A stretch of DNA of 9,593 nt from Thermoguttaceae bacterium (GTDB lineage Bacteria > Planctomycetota > Planctomycetia > Pirellulales > Thermoguttaceae), in NCBI GenBank assembly GCA_024653385.1, contig JANLFZ010000054.1:10066-19658 (forward strand), written 5' to 3'. A program made the translations under genes and the position numbers. The notes under the pieces are model-generated. The model saw only the letters and a list, made by a program, of their open reading frames with translations, ran no database searches and was not told where the DNA came from. Below, piece by piece: positions 1 to 6,694 of this stretch (the stretch's first letter is position 1; each line of letters starts with the position of its first letter).

Positions 1-2743
1 GACGGAGGGCCAGCCCGTCTCGCGCAAGGCCCTCGTCGACGAGATCGTGGCGGAGGTGGCCGCGCTGGACCACGAACCGGCGGTGGCGCGGGCGTTGCGG
101 CGATTCAAGCACCGCGAGATGCTGCGCATCGCCTATGGCGACCTCATCCGCGAGCAAAGCCTCCAGACCGTCACCGCCCAGATCTCGTACCTGGCCGACG
201 CCATTCTCGAGGCGGCCCTTCAGGCCCAGCGGCACAAACTCGAAAAGCAGCGGGGCGTGCCCCGGGGGCCCGACGGGCAGCCCGCGAGATTCGTCATCCT
301 GGCGATGGGCAAGCTCGGCGGCGTCGAACTGAATTACTCCAGCGACATCGACTTGATCTTCCTCTACGACGTCGAGGGGAAGACCGACGGCCCGCGCGCC
401 ACCTCCAACGCCGAGTTCTTCGACCGATTGAGCAGGGACATCGTGGGTTTGCTCACGGAGCGGACCGAGTTGGGGGCAGCCTATCGGGTGGACCTGCGCC
501 TTCGGCCGGAAGGCCAGCGCGGCCCGATCGCCCTGAGCATGCCGGCCGCCTTGCGCTACTACGATCTGCGAGGCCGGACGTGGGAGCGCCAGGCCTACAT
601 CAAGGCCCGGCCCGCCGCGGGCGACCACGCCCTGGGAACCGAGTTTCTCGAGAAGTTGCGGCCTTGGGTCTACCGCCGCTATCTCAGCAGCGCCGACATC
701 AGCGGCATCAAGGCCCTCAAGCGCCGCCTCGAGGAACAGACGCGGGGCGAGGGCGGCGACACCCGCGATGTGAAGACCGGCCACGGCGGCATTCGCGACA
801 TCGAGTTCGTCATCCAGTTTCTCCAGCTCCTCAACGGCGGCGACCTGCCCGCCTTGCGCACCGGCTCCACACTCGAAGCGATCGTCGAACTGGAGAACTG
901 CGGGTGCCTGACGAACCTCGAACGCACGATCCTCGAACAGAACTACGGCTTCCTGCGCAAGGTCGAGCACCGGCTTCAGATCCTCTTCGACCTTCAGACC
1001 CACTTGCTGCCCGGCGATCCGACCGAGTTGCAAAAGCTGGCTCGGCGCATGGGGTACGCCGACACGCCGGACCGCACCGCGCGCGAGGCGTTCGAGGCCG
1101 ACTACCGCAATACCACGGACCTGAACCGCCGGATTCTCGACCACCTGCTCAACGACGCCTTCAGCGACGACGAAGAGACCCGCGCCGAGGCCGACCTGGT
1201 CCTCGATCCCGACCCGCCCGAGGAGAAGATCGCCCAGGTGCTCGGCAAGTACGGTTTCCGCGATGTGAAACAGGCGTACCGCCACCTCATGTCGCTGGCG
1301 GAGGAGAAGATCCGGTTTCTCTCGACCCGGCGCTGCCGGCACTTCTTGGCGTCGATCGCCCCCGAGTTGCTCCGGGCGATTGCCGCCACGCCCGATCCCG
1401 ATTCCACCTTGGTGAACCTCGATCAGGTGAGCGATTCCTTGGGGGGCAAGGGGGTGCTGTGGGAACTATTCAGTTTCAATCCGCCCTCGCTGCGCCTGTA
1501 TGTCGAGGTGTGCGCCTATAGCGCGTATTTGTCGGGCATTCTCACGAGCAACCCGGGGATGATCGACGGCCTGATGGACAGCCTGGTGCTCGACAAGCTC
1601 CCCGCGCGCGAGCCGCTCCAGCGCCGGCTCGACGAGCTGTGCCGCTCGGCAGAGGACCTGGATCCGATCTTGCACAGCTTCAAGAACGACCAGCAACTTT
1701 GCGTGGGGGTGCGCGACATTCTGGGCAAGGAGGACATCCTGGCGGTGACGGGGGCCCTGTCGGACATTGCCGAATGCTGCCTCGAGCAAATCGCCGGCCG
1801 CGAGTTCGAGAAGCTCGTGGTGAAGTTCGGCAGGCCCACGATCGCCGAGGGCCCTCGCCGCGGCCACCCGTGCGAACTGGTCATCCTGGCCATGGGAAAG
1901 CTCGGCGGCCGCGAGATGAACTACCACAGCGATCTGGACCTGGTGTTTCTTTACGAAGCCGAGGGACAGACCGCGCCGGTCCATCCTTCGATGCGGTGCC
2001 AGACCACGACGAACCAGCACTTCTTCAGCGAACTGGCGCAGCGCATCATCCGCCACGCGAGCCGGTTGAGTTCGTACGGCCGGCTGTACGAAGTCGACGC
2101 CCGGCTCCGACCCACCGGCAAGAGCGGCGTCTTGGCAACCTCGTTGGACGAGTTCCGCCGCTACTTCTGCGACGGGGCGGCGCAGCTTTGGGAACGGCAG
2201 GCGCTGTGCAAGGCGCGGGTGGTCTTCGGGTCGCCCCAGGCGGCCAAAACCACGATGGCATGCGTGGCGCAGGCGGCCTTCGAGCGCCCTTGGAGCCGCG
2301 CCGACGCCGACGAGATCCGCCGGATGCGCCACCGCATGGAACAAACCGCGCTGGGCGCGGACCTCAAGCGTGGGCCGGGGGGAATCGTCGATATCGAGTT
2401 TCTGGTCCAGATGCTCCAGCTCAAGCACGGCCGGCGCAACGCGCGCATTCGGACCCCCAACACGCTGGCGGCTCTGGGATCGCTTGCCCAAACCGGCCTC
2501 TTGCCCCGCGACGATGCCGAGTTCTTCGCCGCAAGCTACCGATTTTTGCGGACGATCGAGGGGCGGTTGCGCCTGATCAACTCGACCGCCCGCGATAAAC
2601 TGCCCGACAACCCCACCGAACTGGCCAAGCTGGCCCACCTGGTCCGCCATCCCAGCGGAGAGGCTTTGCTTGCCGATTTCGAGCGGACCACCCGCCAGAC
2701 GCGAAAGCGGTTCGACCGGCTTTTCGACGCCGAAAGCCCGTAG
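1..2743 (+). CDS. glnE: Glutamine synthetase adenylyltransferase / adenylyl-removing enzyme, 5'-truncated by window edge
   Basis: This bifunctional enzyme attaches AMP to, and removes it from, a tyrosine of glutamine synthetase in the cytoplasm, tuning ammonia assimilation under PII control. The reading frame is open back to base 2, so the true start lies upstream; the GTG at 47 is only the first start-like codon inside the window. About 913 residues are visible. Numbering from codon 47, two nucleotidyltransferase domains are present. The first has GKLGG at 88-92 and the metal-binding pair D100/D102 in NYSSDIDLIF. The second has GKLGG at 617-621 and D629/D631 in NYHSDLDLVF. Each is followed by its linked helical domain, marked by GHGGIRDIEF (245) and GPGGIVDIEF (776). 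The first half corresponds to the adenylyl-removing domain and the second to the adenylyltransferase domain of E. coli GlnE. Both metal motifs are intact, so both activities are expected. The gene ends with TAG at 2741. No PII or glutamine synthetase gene is in the window. Confidence 0.96.
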   Translation, partial: TEGQPVSRKALVDEIVAEVAALDHEPAVARALRRFKHREMLRIAYGDLIREQSLQTVTAQISYLADAILEAALQAQRHKLEKQRGVPRGPDGQPARFVILAMGKLGGVELNYSSDIDLIFLYDVEGKTDGPRATSNAEFFDRLSRDIVGLLTERTELGAAYRVDLRLRPEGQRGPIALSMPAALRYYDLRGRTWERQAYIKARPAAGDHALGTEFLEKLRPWVYRRYLSSADISGIKALKRRLEEQTRGEGGDTRDVKTGHGGIRDIEFVIQFLQLLNGGDLPALRTGSTLEAIVELENCGCLTNLERTILEQNYGFLRKVEHRLQILFDLQTHLLPGDPTELQKLARRMGYADTPDRTAREAFEADYRNTTDLNRRILDHLLNDAFSDDEETRAEADLVLDPDPPEEKIAQVLGKYGFRDVKQAYRHLMSLAEEKIRFLSTRRCRHFLASIAPELLRAIAATPDPDSTLVNLDQVSDSLGGKGVLWELFSFNPPSLRLYVEVCAYSAYLSGILTSNPGMIDGLMDSLVLDKLPAREPLQRRLDELCRSAEDLDPILHSFKNDQQLCVGVRDILGKEDILAVTGALSDIAECCLEQIAGREFEKLVVKFGRPTIAEGPRRGHPCELVILAMGKLGGREMNYHSDLDLVFLYEAEGQTAPVHPSMRCQTTTNQHFFSELAQRIIRHASRLSSYGRLYEVDARLRPTGKSGVLATSLDEFRRYFCDGAAQLWERQALCKARVVFGSPQAAKTTMACVAQAAFERPWSRADADEIRRMRHRMEQTALGADLKRGPGGIVDIEFLVQMLQLKHGRRNARIRTPNTLAALGSLAQTGLLPRDDAEFFAASYRFLRTIEGRLRLINSTARDKLPDNPTELAKLAHLVRHPSGEALLADFERTTRQTRKRFDRLFDAESP

Positions 2744-2907
2744 CGGGGCCTCCCGATGGACTCTGTTCTCCAATCGCCGCGCGCGATACATTTCGTTGGG
2801 ACAGGCCGTCTGCGCCGAGCGGCTTGCGGAGAATGGGTTCACCGCGTACGGGCCCCGGCAGGCACGTTGGGCAGGCGCCGTTTCCGTGGGGAATCTCCGT
2901 GGAACGC

Positions 2908-2913
2908 GGGGAG
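2908..2913 (+). promoter_or_regulatory. Ribosome binding site for ruvX
   Basis: GGGGAG ends 9 bases before the ATG at 2923 and supports that start. A competing GTG at 2899 has its own GGGGA at 2888-2892, 6 bases upstream, so a form eight residues longer cannot be excluded. Confidence 0.5.
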
Positions 2914-2922
2914 CGTCGCGCG

Positions 2923-3384
2923 ATGGACTTAGGTCGGGTGGCCGGGATCGACTACGGTACGGTCCGGATCGGAATCGCCATCAGCGATCCCGAGCGGCGT
3001 CTTGCCAGCCCCTACGAGAACTACGTGCGCCGGGGCCCCAAACAAGATGCCGAGCACTTCCGCCGGCTGGCGCAGGAGGAACAGGTGAAGCTGTTCGTCG
3101 TGGGGCTACCCATCCATCTCGACGGGCGCGAGAGCCCGAAATCGCGCGAGGCACGCGAGTTCGGCGCTTGGCTTGTCCGGGCCACGAGCGTACCGGTCGA
3201 GTTCTTCGACGAGCGTTTTACGAGTGTCGAGGCCGAGACGGTCTTGTTGGAGGCGGGCCTGAGCCGCAATCGGCGAAAGAAGCGTCGCGACATGCTGGCC
3301 GCACAAATCATGCTCAGCGCGTTCCTCGAATCGCACGCCCGACGCGATCTTCCCCCGGGCGCTATCGACGATCCCCCACGATGA
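2923..3384 (+). CDS. ruvX: RuvX/YqgF family protein, 16S rRNA pre-processing nuclease / putative Holliday junction resolvase
   Basis: This is a small cytoplasmic RNase H-fold protein. YqgF/RuvX homologues take part in maturation of the 16S rRNA 5' end and have been described as Holliday junction resolvases. From the ATG at 2923 it is 153 residues, close to the usual 140-150. Visible family motifs are GIDYGTVRIGIAISD (residues 8-22) with the putative catalytic D10, the VVGLP strand (59-63), DERFTS (96-101), and D123 in DMLAAQIML. These are the expected acidic residues of the active site. The frame is open upstream to an ATG at 2824, but that extension is low-complexity, Arg/Gly/Pro-rich and precedes the first beta strand, so I chose 2923. 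A 179-bp gap separates it from glnE, so it may have its own promoter, although I could not identify one. Its TGA overlaps an ATG (ATGA at 3381) that opens a 24-codon reading frame leading to the next gene. Confidence 0.93.
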   Translation: MDLGRVAGIDYGTVRIGIAISDPERRLASPYENYVRRGPKQDAEHFRRLAQEEQVKLFVVGLPIHLDGRESPKSREAREFGAWLVRATSVPVEFFDERFTSVEAETVLLEAGLSRNRRKKRRDMLAAQIMLSAFLESHARRDLPPGAIDDPPR

Positions 3385-3408
3385 GCGGCCCAAGCGTCTC
3401 GATCGTTC

Positions 3409-3425
3409 AGCCGCGATCGGCGGCT
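3409..3425. other. Short GC-rich inverted repeat between ruvX and the dehydrogenase gene
   Basis: AGCCGC, a five-base GATCG loop and GCGGCT form a perfect 6-bp-arm hairpin in the 74-bp spacer. It is followed by CTCTTCCC rather than a T-run, so it is not a convincing intrinsic terminator. It could slow transcription or be chance in GC-rich DNA. Confidence 0.25.
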
Positions 3426-3458
3426 CTCTTCCCAACGACAACGACGCGGACGTGATCC

Positions 3459-4328
3459 ATGCCCGACATCAAGCTGGTCGTGGGTTGTGGGTATCTGGGC
3501 CATCGGGTCGCCCGGCGTTGGCTCGAGGCAGGCCACACGGTCTACGCGACCACCCGTTCCGAGAGCCGGACCGCGCAGTTTCGGGCCGAAGGTCTTCGGC
3601 CCTTGGTGCTCGATGTGACCCAACCCGCCACGCTCGCGCCGCTCCCCGCGGCGCACACGGTGCTCTACGCGGTGGGATTCGATCGGCAAGGGGAAGCCAC
3701 ACGCTGGCAGGTCCAGGTGGAAGGGCTGCGAGCGGTTCTCGATGCCTTGCCGAAGTCCACCGGGCGGATCGTCTACCTCAGCTCGACCGCGGTGTATGGC
3801 CGGGCCGACGGCGCGTGGGTCGACGAGGACTCGCCTTGCCGGCCCGACCGCCAATCCGGCCGAATCGTCTTGGCTGCCGAAGAGGTGCTTCGGCGGCATG
3901 CGCTGTCGGACCGAACCGTCATCCTGCGTTTGGCGGGGCTCTACGGCCCGGGGCGGCTCCCCAAGATGGCCGACGTCTTGGCCGGCAAGCCGCTGGTGGT
4001 ACCGGCCAGCGCCTACGTGAACTTGATCTACGTGGACGACGCGGTTTCCGCGGTGTTGGCGGCCGAGAGCCGCGCGACCGCGCCGCGCACGTATAATGTG
4101 GCCGACGGTCATCCCGTTGCCCGGCGCGAGTTCTACCGCGCCTTGGCAACGCGTTTGGGACGCCCGGCCGTCGAGTTCGCCGAGCCGACCGCCGAGCAGG
4201 CCGCGGAGGTTCGCGGCGGCGACAAGCGGGTGAGCAACCGGCGCATGCGGGAGGAATTGGGGATTGCCTTGATCTGTCCCACCTATCGGGAAGGGCTGGA
4301 CCGCGTGGCCATCCAGCCGCTACGATGA
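3459..4328 (+). CDS. Atypical short-chain dehydrogenase/epimerase-like NAD(P)-binding protein (YeeZ/SDR_a5-like)
   Basis: This 289-residue Rossmann-fold protein belongs to the extended/atypical SDR superfamily. The N-terminus has the dinucleotide-binding GCGYLG (residues 9-14). IVYLSSTAVYG (104-114) is the strand and Ser/Thr site seen in NAD-dependent epimerases. RLAGLYGPGR (157-166), the YVDDAV segment (191-196) and YNVADG (212-217) match the later SDR landmarks. The place where the catalytic YxxxK should be reads S133-G-R-I-V137 before LAAEE, so both Tyr and Lys are replaced. That is common in atypical SDRs and suggests a changed or non-catalytic role. The C-terminal DKRVSNRRMREELG (255-268) is typical of YeeZ-like and SDR_a5 proteins. 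The ATG at 3459 is well supported because an in-frame TGA lies two codons upstream (3453) and the Rossmann strand starts almost at once. The ribosome site is weak. The substrate is unknown and nearby genes do not suggest one. Confidence 0.85.
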   Translation: MPDIKLVVGCGYLGHRVARRWLEAGHTVYATTRSESRTAQFRAEGLRPLVLDVTQPATLAPLPAAHTVLYAVGFDRQGEATRWQVQVEGLRAVLDALPKSTGRIVYLSSTAVYGRADGAWVDEDSPCRPDRQSGRIVLAAEEVLRRHALSDRTVILRLAGLYGPGRLPKMADVLAGKPLVVPASAYVNLIYVDDAVSAVLAAESRATAPRTYNVADGHPVARREFYRALATRLGRPAVEFAEPTAEQAAEVRGGDKRVSNRRMREELGIALICPTYREGLDRVAIQPLR

Positions 4329-4393
4329 GGATCGGCCGCGATTCGTCCACCGCGGCAGGGGGAAAGGCCTTGGACCGGCGCGTCGTGGCCGGT

Positions 4394-4399
4394 AGGAGG
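4394..4399 (+). promoter_or_regulatory. Strong Shine-Dalgarno site for the MoxR ATPase gene
   Basis: AGGAGG lies 5 bases before the ATG at 4405. It is the best ribosome binding site in the window, and it supports translation initiating independently at the head of the three-gene set. The 76-bp gap before it (4329-4404) shows no promoter or terminator that I can support. Confidence 0.7.
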
Positions 4400-4404
4400 G
4401 CGGG

Positions 4405-5346
4405 ATGGTGATCCAGACCGAGGGTCTGATACGCTGCCTGGAAGAGAATATCGGCCAGGTGGTTCTCGGCAAGAGCGAAGTGGTCCGGTTGTGCGTCGTG
4501 GCGCTGTTGGCCGGCGAGCACGTCCTCTTGGAGGACGTGCCGGGGGTGGGTAAGACACTGATCGGGAAGGCGCTGGCGCGAAGTGTCTCGGGTGAATTCC
4601 GCCGCATCCAATTCACGCCCGACCTCCTGCCCGCCGACATCACCGGCAGCAGCATCTTCGACGCGAAGCGGCAGGACTTCGTGTTCACGCGGGGCCCGAT
4701 CTTCGCCAACGTGGTGCTGGCCGACGAGATCAACCGCACCACGCCGCGCACCCAGAGCGCGCTGTTGGAGGCGATGAGCGAGGGCCAGGTCTCGGCCGAT
4801 GGGCAGACCTACCCGCTGCCGAGGCCGTTCATGGTGATCGCCACCCAGAACCCCCTGGAATTCGAGGGAACCTACCCGCTGCCCGAGAGCCAGTTGGACC
4901 GCTTTCTCTTGCGGGTCTCGGTCGGCTACCCGGCTCGGGAGCACGAGCGGGAGGTGCTGACCACGCACCGGTCCGGCGAGCCGGTGGACCGCCTCCAACC
5001 GGTGCTCTCCAGCGAGCAGGTCGTCGCGTTGCAGCAGGCGGTGCGCGAGGTTGCCGTGGACGAGTCGATCAACGATTACCTGCTCGATGTGGTGCAGGCC
5101 ACGCGCCAAAGCGAGGAGATCCACGTGGGCGTCAGCACGCGGGGGGCTTTGGCCTTGTACCGAGCCGCCCAGGCCCAGGCGATCGTCGAGGGGCGGAACT
5201 ACGTGGTGCCCGACGACGTGAAACGACTGGCCGTCCCGGTGCTGGCCCACCGCGTGATTACCAAAGGCCATCTGTACGGCGGCCAGCGCGCGGCCGTCGA
5301 GTCGCTATTGGCCCGCCTGGTCGAGGAGGTTCCGACGCCGGGGTAG
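4405..5346 (+). CDS. MoxR-family AAA+ ATPase
   Basis: This is a cytoplasmic AAA+ ATPase of 313 residues, the normal size for MoxR proteins. They are thought to act as chaperones that help mature or activate partner proteins, often ones with von Willebrand or DUF58 domains. Visible motifs are Walker A VPGVGKT (45-51), Walker B VVLADEIN (103-110, with D107/E108), sensor 1 in IATQNP (145-150), the LDRF segment (164-167), and the sensor 2 region GVSTRGAL (242-249, R246). FTPDLLPADITGS (70-82) and the EGTYPLPESQLDRF stretch (154-167) are characteristic of the MoxR group. The strong AGGAGG site fixes the start. The gene ends 27 bp before the DUF58 gene and shares its transcriptional direction, and this MoxR-DUF58-transglutaminase order is widespread in bacteria. 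The common database names (moxR, yeaC-like) do not define a specific function, so no gene symbol is given. Confidence 0.95.
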   Translation: MVIQTEGLIRCLEENIGQVVLGKSEVVRLCVVALLAGEHVLLEDVPGVGKTLIGKALARSVSGEFRRIQFTPDLLPADITGSSIFDAKRQDFVFTRGPIFANVVLADEINRTTPRTQSALLEAMSEGQVSADGQTYPLPRPFMVIATQNPLEFEGTYPLPESQLDRFLLRVSVGYPAREHEREVLTTHRSGEPVDRLQPVLSSEQVVALQQAVREVAVDESINDYLLDVVQATRQSEEIHVGVSTRGALALYRAAQAQAIVEGRNYVVPDDVKRLAVPVLAHRVITKGHLYGGQRAAVESLLARLVEEVPTPG

Positions 5347-5373
5347 CGAGGCCCCGTCGCGTCGGCTTGAGCC

Positions 5374-6672
5374 ATGTCCGATTCGCTTCTCCGCTCGAAG
5401 ACGCCCGTCGCGGCAAAGTCCCCTGGGGCCTTCCTGCGCCGGGTCGGCCTGGGCATGCGGCGCGGGGTGCGCCGATGGACGCCCGGCCGACGTCGCCGTG
5501 CGAGGGACGGCACGGCCCTTTGCCGCGAGGGATTCTACTACCTCATGGTGCTGGCGTTCGTATTCACGGCCGCGATCATGGCCGACATGAACCTGCTGAT
5601 GGTGCTGGCCGGGATGCTGGCCGGGCCGCTGTGGTTCAGCCGGCGCCTGGTCCGCGCGACGCTTGCCGGCTTGGACGTGCGGCGCCGGCTTCCGCCGGGC
5701 GTCTGCGCCGGCGACACGCTCGTCGTCGTGGTCGAGATCGAGAACACCCGCCGCCGCCTCGGCAGTTGGGCCGTGGTCGCCGAAGAGGAAATCGCCCGCG
5801 ACGCCGCGGAATCGGCCGCCATCGCCGCGTTCCGGCTGTTCTTCTCCTACGTGCCGGCAGGCCGAACACGGTCGCGCGTGTATCGGGGCCGGCTGGTGCA
5901 GCGGGGCCGCTACCGGTTCGGGCCGATGCGCATTTCCACGCGATTCCCGTTCGGGTTCTTCCGTCACGCGCTGACCGTGGATCACTCCGACGTGCTGACC
6001 GTCTATCCGCGCCTCGGCCGCTTGACCCACAAGTGGTTGCGCCGCCACCACGTGTCGTTCGAGGGCGCGGATCGCCGGGAGCGGAAACACGGGGGCGTCT
6101 CGGGCGACTTCTACGGCGTCCGGCCGTGGCGCGACGGCGACAGCCGCCGCATGATCCATTGGCGCAGCTCGGCGCGGCACGGCGCCCTGGTCGTGCGCCA
6201 ATGCGAGCAGCAGCGCAACCGCGACCTGGCCGTCGTCGTCGACCTGTGGCAGCCGGAGCGGCCGCAGCCGGAGCACTTGGAGCATGTCGAGCTGGCCGTC
6301 AGTTTCGCCGCCACGGTCGTCGCCGAGGCGTGCCGCCGCGGCGGCAGCGATCTGATGGTCGGCACCACGGCCAGGCCCGACGAGTGCCTCCGCGGTCCGG
6401 CATCCGCCGCATTGCTCCGCGACGTCATGGAGGGACTGGCGCTGGCCGAGGCCGATAGCGAGGACCGTCTCGCCCGGCTCTTGGATACCGTGCTGGCCAG
6501 GGTCGACCGCGGCACCGAAGTCGTGCTCATCAGCACCCGGCCCACCGATCTGGCCGATGCCCGGCGATTCGCCGGCCTGTGGCGCGATCCCGGGCGCAGG
6601 GCCCTCTTGCCGCAGATCCGCACGATCAACACGGCGGCCGACGAGTTGCAGGAGTACTTCGAAGCCCAGTGA
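5374..6672 (+). CDS. DUF58 domain-containing membrane-anchored protein
   Basis: This 432-residue protein has a strongly basic N-terminal tail (residues 22-44, many Arg), then two adjacent hydrophobic segments (about 54-70 and 73-88) that form a hairpin-like membrane anchor. Next comes a beta-rich region ending in FGPMRISTRFPFGFF (182-196), the usual run-in to DUF58. The DUF58 core is GDFYGVRPWRDGDSRRMIHW (244-263) continuing RSSARHGALVVRQ, essentially the family consensus. The C-terminal part resembles a von Willebrand A fold, but where a DxSxS metal site might be expected (D290) the sequence reads DLWQP, so metal binding there is doubtful. The start at 5374 is the first possible after an in-frame TGA at 5368; no clear Shine-Dalgarno is seen, so translation may depend on coupling to the upstream gene. 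DUF58 proteins usually accompany MoxR ATPases and are presumed partners. The biochemical role is unknown. The stop is 22 bp before the transglutaminase gene. Confidence 0.92.
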   Translation: MSDSLLRSKTPVAAKSPGAFLRRVGLGMRRGVRRWTPGRRRRARDGTALCREGFYYLMVLAFVFTAAIMADMNLLMVLAGMLAGPLWFSRRLVRATLAGLDVRRRLPPGVCAGDTLVVVVEIENTRRRLGSWAVVAEEEIARDAAESAAIAAFRLFFSYVPAGRTRSRVYRGRLVQRGRYRFGPMRISTRFPFGFFRHALTVDHSDVLTVYPRLGRLTHKWLRRHHVSFEGADRRERKHGGVSGDFYGVRPWRDGDSRRMIHWRSSARHGALVVRQCEQQRNRDLAVVVDLWQPERPQPEHLEHVELAVSFAATVVAEACRRGGSDLMVGTTARPDECLRGPASAALLRDVMEGLALAEADSEDRLARLLDTVLARVDRGTEVVLISTRPTDLADARRFAGLWRDPGRRALLPQIRTINTAADELQEYFEAQ

Positions 6673-6694
6673 CCCAGGACCGTGGATCCGCCCC

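Noticed and set aside
2718..2738. Hairpin GGCTTTTCG / CGAAAGCC at the end of glnE
   Set aside because: The stem has a bulge, lies inside the coding sequence and is followed by CGTAGCGG rather than a T-run, so it is not supported as a terminator.
2796..2836. TTGGGA and GAGAATG as a possible promoter for ruvX
   Set aside because: The spacing does not give a -10-like box about 17 bases after TTGGGA, and the match is weak.
1466..2842. 458-codon open frame on the minus strand
   Set aside because: It is antisense to glnE, whose motifs are unmistakable. The translation is rich in Ala/Arg/Gln/His without a recognisable domain, as expected from an antisense frame in high-GC DNA.
2670..3455. 261-codon + strand frame spanning the end of glnE and all of ruvX
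   Set aside because: The middle is a shifted reading of ruvX without motifs. Only its last 24 codons, after the ATGA, are discussed separately.
3021..4112. 363-codon minus-strand frame over ruvX and the SDR gene
   Set aside because: It crosses two recognised genes in antisense and has no domain signal.
3919..5271. 450-codon minus-strand frame over the SDR and MoxR genes
   Set aside because: It spans two well-supported + strand genes and its translation shows no family motif; GC-rich third positions remove stop codons on the opposite strand.
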